25,039 bases of DNA from an uncultured Oscillospiraceae bacterium (GCA_910587785.1 CAJUOA010000042.1:1-25039), one strand, 5' to 3'; numbered from the stretch's first letter, positions 14,149 through 22,544 are shown. The notes: generated by a model not told the origin, from the sequence alone. A program made the numbers and translations.

Positions 14149-16560
14149 ATGGAAGCGATTGAAAACACCACAATGAATATGCCTGTGCTGGCCCTCCGGG
14201 GGCTGACGGTGTTCCCCGGCTGCGTGCTCAGCTTCGACGTGGAGCGGGGCATCTCCATCCGCGCCCTGGAACGGGCCATGGAGGCTGACCAGCAGATCTT
14301 CCTGGTGGCCCAGCGGGAGATCAGCACCGTCCAGCCCGGGGAGCGGGACCTGTACGCCGTGGGCACCGTGTCCGCCGTGCGGCAGATCCTGCGCATCGGC
14401 GAGGGGGCGGTGCGGGTGATGATGGAGGGCCTCACCCGGGCGAGGCTCCGCCGCCTGTGGCAGGCGGACCCCTACCTCCAGGCCAACGTGGAGCCCATCT
14501 CCGAGCGGAAGGCCCGCATCTCCGACTACCAGCTGGAGGCCCTCCTGCGGCAGACCTACGGCAGCTTCGCCGAGTACGCCGCCCTGGCCCCCCGGCTGGG
14601 GGAGGAGGTGGCCGCGGCGGTGATGGACATCCGGGACCCGGGAAGGCTCGCGGACTTCATCGCCCAGAACATCGCCCTGCGCTACCAGGATAAGCAGGCC
14701 GTCCTGGAGGAGGAGCGCCCCGTCCACCGCCTGCGGAAGGTCAACGAGCTCCTGGCCCGGGAGAGCGAGGTCCTCAGCTGCGAGCAGGAGCTGGAGGGCA
14801 AGATCCGCCGGGAGATGGGGCAGGTCCACCGGGACCACATCATCCGGGAGCAGATCCGCCTCCTCCAGCAGGAGCTGGGGGAGGGCGAGGACGACGAGCT
14901 CCTGGAGTACCGCGCCCAGATCGAGCTCCGGGACCTCCCCGAGGAGGTGGCCGAGAAGCTGACCAAGGAGGTGGACCGCCTGGCGAAGCAGCCCTCCACC
15001 AGCGCCGAGGCGGCCCTCATCCGGGGCTACCTGGACACCTGCCTGGAGATGCCCTGGGGCGAGGAGGACCGGGAGCGGACCAGCGTGGCCGCCGCACGGA
15101 AGATTCTGGACCGGGACCACTTCGGCCTGGAGAAGGTCAAAGAGCGCATTTTGGAGTTCATCGCCGTCCGGGAGCTGAATCCCGCCGCCAAGGGCCGCAT
15201 CATCTGTCTGGTGGGGCCTCCCGGCGTGGGCAAGACCTCCATCGCCATCTCCGTGGCCTCCGCACTGAACCGGAAGCTGGCCCGGCTGAGTCTGGGCGGC
15301 GTCCGGGACGAGGCCGACATCCGCGGACACCGGAAGACCTACATAGGGGCCATGCCGGGACGCATCGTCAGCGCCATCAGTCAGTGCGGCAGCATGAATC
15401 CCCTGCTCCTTCTCGACGAGATCGACAAGCTGTCCAGCGACTTCCGGGGGGACCCCGCCTCCGCGCTGCTGGAGGTGCTGGACGGGGAGCAGAACCGCTC
15501 CTTCCGGGACCACTACCTGGAGCTCCCCCTGGACCTGAGCCGTGTCCTTTTCATCACCACCGCCAACACCACCTCCACCATCCCCCGGCCCCTGCTGGAC
15601 CGGATGGAGGTCATTGAGCTGACCAGCTACACCGACGAGGAGAAGCTGGAGATCGCCCGCAGGTACCTCCTGCCCAAGCAGATGAAGGAGCACGGCCTCA
15701 CGGGCCGGGTGCTCCGGGTCAGCGGCGGGGCCATCCGCGCCGCCATCACCGGCTACACCCGGGAGTCCGGCGTGCGGGAGCTGGAGCGCACCATGGGCAA
15801 GCTCTGCCGCAAGACCGCCATGCGCCTGGTCAGCGGCGGGGCCAAACGGGCGAATGTCACGGAGGAGAACTTAGAGGACTTCCTGGGCGTGCGCCGCTTC
15901 CTGCCGCCGGAGCGGACAAAGGACCAGGTGGGGGTCGTCAACGGCCTGGCCTGGACCGAGTCCGGCGGCGAGCTCCTGGAGGTGGAGGTCAACGTGATGG
16001 AGGGCACCGGCAAGCTGGAGCTCACCGGCAACCTGGGAGAGGTGATGAAGGAGTCCGCCCAGGCCGCCGTCAGCTGTATCCGAAGCCGCAGTGCCCGTCT
16101 GGGCATCGACCCCGGCTTCTACAAGGACCAGGATATCCACATCCACTTCCCCGAGGGGGCCGTGCCCAAGGACGGGCCCTCCGCAGGCATCGCCATCACC
16201 ACCGCCGTGGTCTCCGCCCTCACGGGGCGCGCTGTCCGGGGGGACGTGGCCATGACAGGGGAGGTGACATTGCGGGGCCGGGTGCTGGCCATCGGCGGGC
16301 TGAAGGAGAAGACCATGGCCGCCAAGCGCCACGGCATCCGCACCGTCATCATCCCCCGGGAGAACGAGCGGGACCTGGCGGAGATCGATCCTGTGGTCCG
16401 AGAGGCCCTGGACTTCGTCACCGCCGAGGCCATTGAGACCGTCCTGGACCGCGCCCTCTACCCTGCGGAGCCCAAAAGCGAGGCCGAGGCCGGTCAGGAG
16501 ATCATTACCGCCTTCCTCCCGGCGGAACAGCCGGTGAAGGACGCGCCCCTGCGGCAGTAA
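14149..16560 (+). CDS. lon: endopeptidase La (Lon protease)
   Basis: This ATP-dependent protease degrades misfolded and regulatory proteins. The 803 residues comprise a substrate-binding LAN domain (about 10-205), a coiled-coil region (about 210-300), an AAA+ domain with Walker A 'GPPGVGKT' (356-363) and Walker B 'LLLLDEIDK', and a C-terminal serine-lysine protease domain. The catalytic serine is S678 in 'KDGPSAGIA' and the catalytic lysine is K721 in 'GGLKEKT'. ATG 14149 has AGGAGGT 6 bases upstream; upstream in-frame TTG 14086 lacks a site. It shares a probable transcript with ysxC, 22 bases downstream. Confidence 0.97.
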   Translation: MEAIENTTMNMPVLALRGLTVFPGCVLSFDVERGISIRALERAMEADQQIFLVAQREISTVQPGERDLYAVGTVSAVRQILRIGEGAVRVMMEGLTRARLRRLWQADPYLQANVEPISERKARISDYQLEALLRQTYGSFAEYAALAPRLGEEVAAAVMDIRDPGRLADFIAQNIALRYQDKQAVLEEERPVHRLRKVNELLARESEVLSCEQELEGKIRREMGQVHRDHIIREQIRLLQQELGEGEDDELLEYRAQIELRDLPEEVAEKLTKEVDRLAKQPSTSAEAALIRGYLDTCLEMPWGEEDRERTSVAAARKILDRDHFGLEKVKERILEFIAVRELNPAAKGRIICLVGPPGVGKTSIAISVASALNRKLARLSLGGVRDEADIRGHRKTYIGAMPGRIVSAISQCGSMNPLLLLDEIDKLSSDFRGDPASALLEVLDGEQNRSFRDHYLELPLDLSRVLFITTANTTSTIPRPLLDRMEVIELTSYTDEEKLEIARRYLLPKQMKEHGLTGRVLRVSGGAIRAAITGYTRESGVRELERTMGKLCRKTAMRLVSGGAKRANVTEENLEDFLGVRRFLPPERTKDQVGVVNGLAWTESGGELLEVEVNVMEGTGKLELTGNLGEVMKESAQAAVSCIRSRSARLGIDPGFYKDQDIHIHFPEGAVPKDGPSAGIAITTAVVSALTGRAVRGDVAMTGEVTLRGRVLAIGGLKEKTMAAKRHGIRTVIIPRENERDLAEIDPVVREALDFVTAEAIETVLDRALYPAEPKSEAEAGQEIITAFLPAEQPVKDAPLRQ

Positions 16561-16582
16561 CAGCGAACAGGAGGACCCAGAC

Positions 16583-17170
16583 ATGCCCCTCAACTTCAAC
16601 CGGGTGGAGTTCATCCGCTCCGCCGCGTCCCCCAGGGACTTCCTCCGGGACGGACTGCCCCAGCTGGCCTTCGCGGGAAGGAGCAACGTGGGCAAGAGCT
16701 CGGTCATCAACCGCGTGGTCTCCCGGAAGAACTTCGCCCGGGTGGGAGCCTCCCCCGGCAAGACCAGTCAGATCAACTACTTCCTTCTGGACGGCAGGGC
16801 CTATCTGGTGGACCTGCCCGGCTACGGCTATGCCAAAGTGTCCAAGGCGGAGCGGGACCGGTGGGGGGCGCTGATGGAGGCATACTTCGCCTCCGGCCTC
16901 ATCACCCACGGCGTCATGATCGTGGACGCCCGCCACAAGCCCACCGCTGACGATGGGACCATGGCGGAGTGGTTCTTCCAGACCGGCTGTCCCCTGCTTG
17001 TGGTTGCCAATAAGCTGGACAAGCTGAAAAAGAGCGAGGTGGAGCCGAACCTCCAGACCATCCGGGAGACCCTCTCCCTCCGCTCAGGGGACCACCTGGT
17101 CCCCTTCTCCGCGGAGAAGGGGACCGGGAAGGAGGAGCTTCTGGAACGGCTGGAGGCGGCAATTGGATAG
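16583..17170 (+). CDS. ysxC: ribosome biogenesis GTP-binding protein YsxC/EngB (YihA)
   Basis: This essential GTPase acts in 50S subunit assembly. The 195-residue protein has the usual short form: G1 'GRSNVGKSS' (32-40), G2 in 'SPGKTSQINYF', G3 'DLPGYGYA', G4 'NKLDK' and G5 'FSAEKGTG'. The N-terminus 'FNRVEFIRSAAS' is family-typical. AGGAGG lies 8 bases before the ATG. Placement right after lon is conserved across Firmicutes. A strong terminator closes the block 6 bases after the stop. Confidence 0.97.
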   Translation: MPLNFNRVEFIRSAASPRDFLRDGLPQLAFAGRSNVGKSSVINRVVSRKNFARVGASPGKTSQINYFLLDGRAYLVDLPGYGYAKVSKAERDRWGALMEAYFASGLITHGVMIVDARHKPTADDGTMAEWFFQTGCPLLVVANKLDKLKKSEVEPNLQTIRETLSLRSGDHLVPFSAEKGTGKEELLERLEAAIG

Positions 17171-17176
17171 AGAAGA

Positions 17177-17211
17177 AGCACCGGTGAACAGCTCACTGGT
17201 GCTCCTTTTTT
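17177..17211 (+). terminator. intrinsic terminator after ysxC
   Basis: An 11 bp stem (AGCACCGGTGA / TCACTGGTGCT, one G-U pair) with a 5-base loop is followed by CC and TTTTTT. AAAAAA follows directly, so the convergent amidotransferase transcript also meets a T run before the same hairpin. Confidence 0.9.
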
Positions 17212-17224
17212 AAAAAAGTGGATG

Positions 17225-17923
17225 TTAACAGCTCTTGATGAACGCCTCAAAGATCTTGAGGCTGTCGGGGTTGTTGTCGTAGAACTCCGGGTGCCACTGG
17301 ACCGCCCAGACGAAGCGGCGGTCCGGCATGTACACGGCCTCAATGACGCCGTCGGGGGCCTCGGCCATGGACTTCAGCCGGGGGGCGAGAGTGCGCACGG
17401 CCTGGTGGTGGCAGCTGTTGACGCCGGTCTCCACCGTTCCCAGGCACTCCGCCAAGGGGGAGCCCTCCGCCATGCGGATGGGGTGGGCGGTGCGGCCGTA
17501 GGGGGCGTCCATGTGGTGGTCCACGCCGGAGGGGCGCTGCTTGGGGATGTCCTGGTACAGATCGCCGCCCAGGATGACGTTCATGGCCTGGAGGCCCCGG
17601 CAGATGCCCAGGACCGGCTTGTCCCGCTCAATGGCCCCCAGAAACAGGGGGCGCTCCATCCGGTCCCGGAGGGGGCAGAGCTCGCCGCACTCGCTCATGG
17701 CCTCCTCGCCGTAACAGGCGGGGTCCACGTCGTGTCCGCCGGTGATGAGAAAGCCGTCGCAGAGGTCCAGCAGGACTTCGATATTGTCCGCCTTCTCTGT
17801 GAGGGGCATCATCACGGGCACGCCGCCTGCCGCCTTGACCAGCTCCATGTACCCCGGGAGCATCCACAGGCTCTCCCGTCCGGCGTCCACCAGGGGGACG
17901 ATGCCGATAACAGGTTTTTTCAT
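17225..17923 (-). CDS. class I glutamine amidotransferase-like (gamma-glutamyl hydrolase, peptidase C26 family)
   Basis: The 232-residue protein belongs to the PuuD-like gamma-glutamyl-gamma-aminobutyrate hydrolase group. The nucleophile is C108 in 'VLGICRGLQAMN', and the triad is completed by H211 and E213 in 'VQWHPEFY'. 'ITGGHDVDPACYGE' (60-73) and 'QDIPKQRPSGVDHH' are typical. The family cleaves gamma-glutamyl amides in the cytoplasm, for example in putrescine breakdown, but no other putrescine gene is nearby, so the substrate is open. The ATG at 17923 has GAGGAAG upstream. The frame continues upstream into the hairpin element and is non-coding there. It converges on ysxC. Confidence 0.88.
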   Translation of the reverse strand: MKKPVIGIVPLVDAGRESLWMLPGYMELVKAAGGVPVMMPLTEKADNIEVLLDLCDGFLITGGHDVDPACYGEEAMSECGELCPLRDRMERPLFLGAIERDKPVLGICRGLQAMNVILGGDLYQDIPKQRPSGVDHHMDAPYGRTAHPIRMAEGSPLAECLGTVETGVNSCHHQAVRTLAPRLKSMAEAPDGVIEAVYMPDRRFVWAVQWHPEFYDNNPDSLKIFEAFIKSC

Positions 17924-18027
17924 ATGTTCTTCCTCTTTTCTCCAAAATAGCAGCCCGCTTTCAGGCCTGGTGGAGATATGATAGCAGATATTGGACGGGA
18001 ACGCAACGGTTTTGTTACGAAAATATG

Positions 18028-18090
18028 GCGGGCTCTGCCCGCACCCGCCAGGGGCTTTGCCCCTGGACCCCACCGCCTTTGAAAAGGCGG
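18028..18090. repeat. three-hairpin intergenic element (REP-like)
   Basis: Three perfect GC-rich hairpins stand almost end to end. 18028-18033/18037-18042 has a 6 bp stem with a 3-base loop. 18048-18055/18059-18066 has an 8 bp stem (CCAGGGGC, loop TTT). 18073-18080/18083-18090 has an 8 bp stem (CCGCCTTT, loop GA), then GCGAAACTTTT. The element lies between the acetyltransferase stop and the amidotransferase gene. From memory, sequences of this kind recur in intergenic regions of high-GC gut Clostridia; I cannot confirm that here because only one copy lies in the window. Confidence 0.6.
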
Positions 18091-18118
18091 GCGAAACTTT
18101 TATTTTGCGCTGCGCGCC

Positions 18119-18655
18119 TTACAGCCGAAACTCCATCTGCACGTCGCAGGGCTCCTTTTCCACCAGGCGCTGGTTGAGCTCCTCCGCCTCCACACAGCCC
18201 AGGCGGCGGTAGACGGCCATGGGCTCCCTGGCGGAGTGGGCGGAGAGGTAGAGCTTCTCCGCCCCCATCTCCCGCGCCCCCTCGCAGGCCATGGCGAAAA
18301 GCCGACGCCCCACGCCCCGGCCCCGGCAGGGCTCGGAGACGTAGAAACGGCCCAGCTCCCGGTACTGCCCCCTGCTCCCGAAGGGCTCCGGCTTGAGGTA
18401 GGCGAAGCCAACCACGGCCTCTCCGTCCAGGGCGGCGAAGAACCGGGCCCCCTGCCGGACCCCCTCCAGCATCTCCTCCGCCCGGGTGCGGCGGTCGGCC
18501 AGGGTCCAGTCCTCCACGTAGGCCACGGGCCGGAGCACCAGCGCGCCGTCCACCCGCCGCCAGCACTCCTCCACCACCTGCCGGCGGACGAAGCCGTCCA
18601 GGGAGCGGGCTGTGAGGGTCTCCGCAGTCAGCTCGGTATAGGTCAAATCTTCCAT
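18119..18655 (-). CDS. GNAT family N-acetyltransferase
   Basis: The 178-residue protein has the GNAT acetyl-CoA site 'RGRGVGRRLFAMACEGARE', which fits the Q/RxxGxG/A motif, preceded by the strand 'GRFYVSEPC' and followed by 'AEKLYLSAHSAREPMAVYRRLG'. It transfers an acetyl group from acetyl-CoA to an unidentified small molecule or protein amine; the N-terminal half, which would bind the substrate, is not diagnostic. ATG 18655 has AGGAGG 5 bases upstream; GTG 18661 would overlap that site. It has its own promoter at 18676-18704, reading away from the ZIP gene end. The three-hairpin element follows its stop. Confidence 0.88.
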   Translation of the reverse strand: MEDLTYTELTAETLTARSLDGFVRRQVVEECWRRVDGALVLRPVAYVEDWTLADRRTRAEEMLEGVRQGARFFAALDGEAVVGFAYLKPEPFGSRGQYRELGRFYVSEPCRGRGVGRRLFAMACEGAREMGAEKLYLSAHSAREPMAVYRRLGCVEAEELNQRLVEKEPCDVQMEFRL

Positions 18656-18675
18656 AGGCACCTCCTTTTGCCCCC

Positions 18676-18704
18676 ATTATAGCAGAAAATCCCCCGGACC
18701 GCAA
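18676..18704 (-). promoter_or_regulatory. promoter of the acetyltransferase gene
   Basis: On the minus strand TTGCGG (18699-18704), a 17-base spacer and TATAAT (18676-18681) with an extended TGC. It leaves only about 14 leader bases before AGGAGG. Confidence 0.7.
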
Positions 18705-18709
18705 GCCCT

Positions 18710-19492
18710 TTACCCCAGCGCCACGTCCAGGACCATCATCAGACTGAACCCCGCCGCAAAAAAGAGGGTGCCCAGGTTGGAGTGGGGCCCGGCGGAGGTC
18801 TCCGGGATCAGCTCCTCCGCTACCACGTAGAGCATGGCCCCCGCCGCGAAGCTCAGCAGGTAGGGGAGGGCGGGCAGGACCAGCCCCGCTGCCAGCAGGG
18901 TCAGCGCCGCCGCGATGGGTTCCACCACGCCGGAGAGGACGCCGTACAGGAACGCGTCCCCCCGCCCCAGGCCCTCCGCCCGGAGGGGCATGGAGATCAC
19001 CGCGCCCTCGGGGAAGTTCTGCATGGCGATGCCCAGGGAGAGGGCCAGGGCTCCGGCGGCGGTGACGGCGCCCTCGCCGGAGAGCCAGCCCGCCAGCACC
19101 ACCCCCACGGCCATGCCCTCCGGGATGTTGTGGACCGTCACCGCCAGCACCAGCAGGGCGGTGCGCCCCAGAGGGGAGCGCGGGCCCTCCGGTCCGCCGC
19201 CGTCCTGGTGGAGGTGGGGCACCAGCCTGTCCAGGGCCAGCATCCCCCCGATGCCCAGCCAGAACCCCGCCGCCGCAGGGAAAAAGGCCCACCGTCCCAG
19301 CGCCGCCGCGTGGTCCATGGCCGGGATCAGGAGGCTCCACACGGAGGCCGCCGTCATCACCCCCGCCGCAAAGCCGGTCAGCGCCCGCCGCACCGCCTCC
19401 GGCAGGGCCTCTCCCATCACGAACACGCACCCCGCCCCCAGAACCGTCCCTAAAAACGGGATGGCGATGGCCTGTAGTACCTGCTGGTCCAT
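18710..19492 (-). CDS. ZIP family metal transporter (GufA-like)
   Basis: The 260-residue membrane protein has about eight hydrophobic segments and a His/acid-rich loop near 93-105 ('PHLHQDGGG'). The metal-binding motifs of the ZIP family are present: 'HNIPEG' (121-126) in one helix and 'QNFPEG' (158-163) in the next. It probably imports zinc, iron or manganese ions into the cytoplasm. ATG 19492 has GAGAGGAGG 7 bases upstream; the frame upstream is non-coding. It is divergent from the phosphatase-like gene at 19653. I found no Zur or Fur box in the shared spacer and no clear promoter for this gene. Confidence 0.93.
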   Translation of the reverse strand: MDQQVLQAIAIPFLGTVLGAGCVFVMGEALPEAVRRALTGFAAGVMTAASVWSLLIPAMDHAAALGRWAFFPAAAGFWLGIGGMLALDRLVPHLHQDGGGPEGPRSPLGRTALLVLAVTVHNIPEGMAVGVVLAGWLSGEGAVTAAGALALSLGIAMQNFPEGAVISMPLRAEGLGRGDAFLYGVLSGVVEPIAAALTLLAAGLVLPALPYLLSFAAGAMLYVVAEELIPETSAGPHSNLGTLFFAAGFSLMMVLDVALG

Positions 19493-19576
19493 CTCGCCGC
19501 CTCCTCTCGTCTCTCCCCAGTCTGCGCAGTTCCGGGGGGAAACATACGCGCCGCCGAATTTCATCAAAATCCACAC

Positions 19577-19605
19577 TTTACGGGCCCCCTGCGCTGTGAT
19601 ATACT
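19577..19605 (+). promoter_or_regulatory. promoter of the phosphodiesterase-like gene
   Basis: TTTACG (19577-19582), a 17-base spacer and TATACT (19600-19605) with an extended TGA. It lies 47 bases before the ATG. Confidence 0.65.
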
Positions 19606-19652
19606 GGATGTCAGTCAGGAAAACATATCACCACCGGAGAAAGGGAAAAACG

Positions 19653-20453
19653 ATGTTCAATTCCATATCCATGACCCAGATGGCCGCCACCATCGCCCTG
19701 GCCATGGGGGCCGGGGTCCCCAGCCAGGCGGACCGCTCCATCCCCCTGGTGGACGCCTTCGTCGAGCGCAACCTGGGCGTGCGCAAGGCGGACCGGGTCC
19801 TCCTCTACAACCCCGACTGCGTGGGACTCTGGCTGTACCAGAAATACACCGACCTCTTCATCCCCGTCACCAACGCCACCCAGCTGGCGGTGCCCGTGTC
19901 CACGGTCAACCCCTCCTGGACCCCCGTGTGCTTCGGCACCATGTACACCGGCGTCCTGCCGGAGGTCCACGGCATCCAGGGCTACACGAAGCCCGTCATC
20001 ACTGTGGACTCCCTCTTCGACTCCCTGGCCCGCAGCGGCAAGCGGGTGGCCTTGGTGGCGGTGGAGAACTCCAGCATGGCCATCATCTTCCAGAACCGGC
20101 CCATCGACTACTTCATCGTCCCCTATGACGACGCCGCCACCGAGAAGGGCCTGGAGCTCATCGCCCAGGACCGGCACGATGTGGTGGTGGTCTACAACCA
20201 GGAGTACGACGACATGATCCACCGCACCACCCCCGAGTCCCCCCAGGCCATGGAGGCCCTCAAGCACCACATCCGGGACTTCGGACGCCTCACCGGCGCG
20301 GCCCGGGCCCACTGGGCGGACCACGACACCCTGGTCTGCTGGGCTACCGACCACGGCAACCACGTCGACTGGCGGGGCCGCGGCACCCACGGCGAGTACC
20401 GGCCGGAGGACATCAACGTCATGCACTTCTACGGGGTGTACCCGAAAAAATAG
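19653..20453 (+). CDS. alkaline phosphatase superfamily / nucleotide pyrophosphatase-like protein
   Basis: The 266-residue protein carries the nucleophile block of type I phosphodiesterases, 'SWTPVCFGTMYTGVLPEVHG'. T90 takes the place of the catalytic threonine, 10 residues before 'TG' and followed by 'P..HG'. Later metal ligands are visible in 'ATDHGNHVDW' (DH) and 'GTHGEY' (H). The usual N-terminal Asp-Gly metal site is not clear; D54 in 'LYNPDCVG' is a candidate. It is shorter than most family members and has no signal peptide, so it is probably cytoplasmic. The substrate is unknown. The gene is monocistronic: a promoter at 19577-19605 and a strong terminator straight after. Confidence 0.82.
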   Translation: MFNSISMTQMAATIALAMGAGVPSQADRSIPLVDAFVERNLGVRKADRVLLYNPDCVGLWLYQKYTDLFIPVTNATQLAVPVSTVNPSWTPVCFGTMYTGVLPEVHGIQGYTKPVITVDSLFDSLARSGKRVALVAVENSSMAIIFQNRPIDYFIVPYDDAATEKGLELIAQDRHDVVVVYNQEYDDMIHRTTPESPQAMEALKHHIRDFGRLTGAARAHWADHDTLVCWATDHGNHVDWRGRGTHGEYRPEDINVMHFYGVYPKK

Positions 20454-20464
20454 GCACAACAGCA

Positions 20465-20503
20465 CCAGGAGCGCCGGAGATGGTCCGGCGCTCCTGGTTT
20501 TCT
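20465..20503 (+). terminator. intrinsic terminator of the phosphodiesterase-like gene
   Basis: A perfect 14 bp stem (CCAGGAGCGCCGGA / TCCGGCGCTCCTGG) with loop GATGG is followed by TTTTCT. Confidence 0.92.
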
Positions 20504-20507
20504 GAGC

Positions 20508-20545
20508 AAAAGCAGGGCCCCAGGAGACAGCGCTCCCAAGGCCCC
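20508..20545 (-). terminator. terminator of the coaE-aminopeptidase ORF
   Basis: On the minus strand a 13-pair stem (four wobble pairs) at 20514-20526/20533-20545 with loop CGCTGT is followed by GC and TTTT (20508-20511). It lies back to back with the plus-strand terminator of the convergent gene. Confidence 0.65.
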
Positions 20546-20555
20546 AGAGGTTTTT

Positions 20556-22544
20556 TTAGTTCTCGTAGACGGTCTTCATGGCCTTATAGGTCATGTAGCA
20601 GTCCAGCTTGGCGACCACCTCGAAGGGGGCGTGCATGGCGAGAACGGGCACGCCGGCGTCAATGGTGTCGATGTTGCGCTTGGCCAGGAGGCCGGCCACG
20701 GTGCCGCCGCCGCCCTCGTCGACCTTGCCCAGCTCGGCCATCTGCCAGATGATGTTGTTCTCATCCAGGATGCGCCGGACATAGGCCACCACCTCGGCGG
20801 CGGCGTCGGAAGCGCCGCCCTTGCCGCCGCTGCCGGTGTACTTGCACAGGCCAACGCCGTAGTTGAGGAAGGAGGAGTTCCTGCGCTCAAAGACGTCGCC
20901 GAAGTTGGGGTCATAGGCGGCCGTCACGTCGGCGGAGAGGCAGAAGCTGTTCTCATAGCACACCCGGACGGGGACGTTCTGGCTCTCGCACAGGTCCTCC
21001 ATAAAGGTGTCGAAGGCTGCGGTCGCCATGCCGGAGACACCGGTGGAGCCCACTTCCTCCTTGTCCGCCAGCAGGCAGATCCCGGTCTTGGCGGGGGCGC
21101 TCTCCAGGTCCAGCAGGGCCTTCAGGGCGGCGTAGCCGCAGACGCGGTCGTCGTGGCCGTAGGCGCCGATCATGCTGGCGTCCAGGCCGATGTCGGTGGC
21201 GTTGAAGGCGGGCACGGCCTCCAGCTCGGCGGAGATGAGATCGTCCTCCACAAAGCCGTACTTCTCATAGAGGAGCTTCATGACCGCCAGCTTCACGCGC
21301 TCCTTCTCCTCGCCCTCGATGGGCTCGCTGCCCACCAGGAGGTTGAGCTGCTCGCCGGAGATGCCCTCGCCCAGCTTCTTCTCACTCTGCTTGCGGGCCA
21401 GATGGGGCAGGAGGTCATTGACCACCAGCTTCGGCTCATTGCCCTGGCCGATGGCCACGGTGATGTTCTTGCCGCTCTTGAGAGAGACCACGCCGTGGAG
21501 CTCCAGGGGGATGGACACCCACTGGTACTTGCGGATGCCGCCGTAGTAGTGGGTCTTGAGGTAGGCCAGCTCGCTGTCCTCGTAGAGGGGGGCGGGCTTG
21601 AGGTCCATGCGGGGGCTGTCGATGTGGGCGGCGGTGATCTGCGCGCCCTCGGCCAGGCTCTTCTGCCCGATGACGGCCAGCATGAGCATCTTGCCGCGGT
21701 TGTCCATGTAGACCTTGTCGCCGGTTTTCAGGGCCATGCCCCGGACGTAGGGCTTGAAGCCCTTCTCCTGGGCGAGACGGATCCCCTCGCTGACGCACTC
21801 GCGCTCGGTCTTACCGGCGTCCAGGTAGGCCTTGTAGCCCTCGCAGTAGGCGTTCATGGCTTCCCGCTCGCTGGCGGGCATACGGTCATAGCCGTTCTTC
21901 TTCTGGGTAAGGACTTTCTCCTTCCACTCTTTTGCTTCCATGATGTTTTTGTGCTCCTCTCCATAAATTAGACCTGCGAAGAATCCGCGGACCTGCCGTT
22001 CAAACGCCGGGCGGTCCTCCGTCCGGTTTTCCACCACATGAGAACAGAGGGCTCTGTAATAGCTGTCCGGCTTCTGGGCGGCGATCCGGGCTCCCGCCTG
22101 ATCTTCGCTCAGTCCGTCCCGGGCCATGATGCGCCGCAGACGGACCTCCGGGGCCGCTGTGACGGCGACAGTCGCGCCGCACAGAGCCCCTATCCCTGAT
22201 TCTACCAGATTCACCGCGTCTATGGCAAGCCTTTTTTGTGAGGAATGGAAAATTTTTTCTTCCACCGCCCCCCGGACAGCGGGAAAGACGATGCCGTTGA
22301 GCCGCCGGAGCTCCTCCGGGGCCGTGAAGACCCGGGCGGCCAGGGCGCGGCGGTCCAGTTGTCCGTCAGGGAGAAACACTGGGCCGAAGGCGTCCTCCAG
22401 GGCCCGCCGGAGGGGGAGGGAGGTGCGCAGGAGCTCATAGTAGAGGGCGTCGCAGTCCACGATCTCGAAGCCCATGGAGCCCAGGACCTCCAGGGCGGTG
22501 GTCTTTCCCGCGCCGGTGGGGCCGGTGATGCCGATGATCATCAT
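20556..22544 (-). CDS. dephospho-CoA kinase fused in frame to M18 family aminopeptidase
   Basis: One uninterrupted 662-codon frame encodes two proteins that are normally separate. Residues 1-201 are dephospho-CoA kinase (CoaE, last step of CoA synthesis): P-loop 'GITGPTGAGKTT', 'DCDALYYELL', lid 'AAQKPDSYYRALCSHVVEN'. Residues 202-662 are a complete M18 zinc aminopeptidase: 'AAHIDSPRMDLKPAPL', 'GAYGHDDRVCGY', 'DKEEVGSTGVSG', 'LAMHAPFEVVAKLD'. Each part has its usual length (about 200 and 461). No stop codon separates them; the seven codons before the M18 ATG contain a purine-rich ribosome-site-like sequence. ATG 22544 overlaps the upstream gene's stop (ATGA) and has GGAGGAGGG before it. Either a real fusion with internal initiation, or a one-base error hiding a stop. 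Confidence 0.9.
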   Translation of the reverse strand: MMIIGITGPTGAGKTTALEVLGSMGFEIVDCDALYYELLRTSLPLRRALEDAFGPVFLPDGQLDRRALAARVFTAPEELRRLNGIVFPAVRGAVEEKIFHSSQKRLAIDAVNLVESGIGALCGATVAVTAAPEVRLRRIMARDGLSEDQAGARIAAQKPDSYYRALCSHVVENRTEDRPAFERQVRGFFAGLIYGEEHKNIMEAKEWKEKVLTQKKNGYDRMPASEREAMNAYCEGYKAYLDAGKTERECVSEGIRLAQEKGFKPYVRGMALKTGDKVYMDNRGKMLMLAVIGQKSLAEGAQITAAHIDSPRMDLKPAPLYEDSELAYLKTHYYGGIRKYQWVSIPLELHGVVSLKSGKNITVAIGQGNEPKLVVNDLLPHLARKQSEKKLGEGISGEQLNLLVGSEPIEGEEKERVKLAVMKLLYEKYGFVEDDLISAELEAVPAFNATDIGLDASMIGAYGHDDRVCGYAALKALLDLESAPAKTGICLLADKEEVGSTGVSGMATAAFDTFMEDLCESQNVPVRVCYENSFCLSADVTAAYDPNFGDVFERRNSSFLNYGVGLCKYTGSGGKGGASDAAAEVVAYVRRILDENNIIWQMAELGKVDEGGGGTVAGLLAKRNIDTIDAGVPVLAMHAPFEVVAKLDCYMTYKAMKTVYEN
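21941..21962 (-). promoter_or_regulatory. internal ribosome site and start of the M18 aminopeptidase part
   Basis: On the minus strand GGAGAGGAG stands about 12 bases before ATG 21939-21941, where free-standing M18 enzymes begin (MEAKEWKEK). Just upstream, CTAATTTATGG holds a TAA one frame off that would end CoaE at its natural length. This supports a second start for a separate 461-residue aminopeptidase. Confidence 0.5.
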
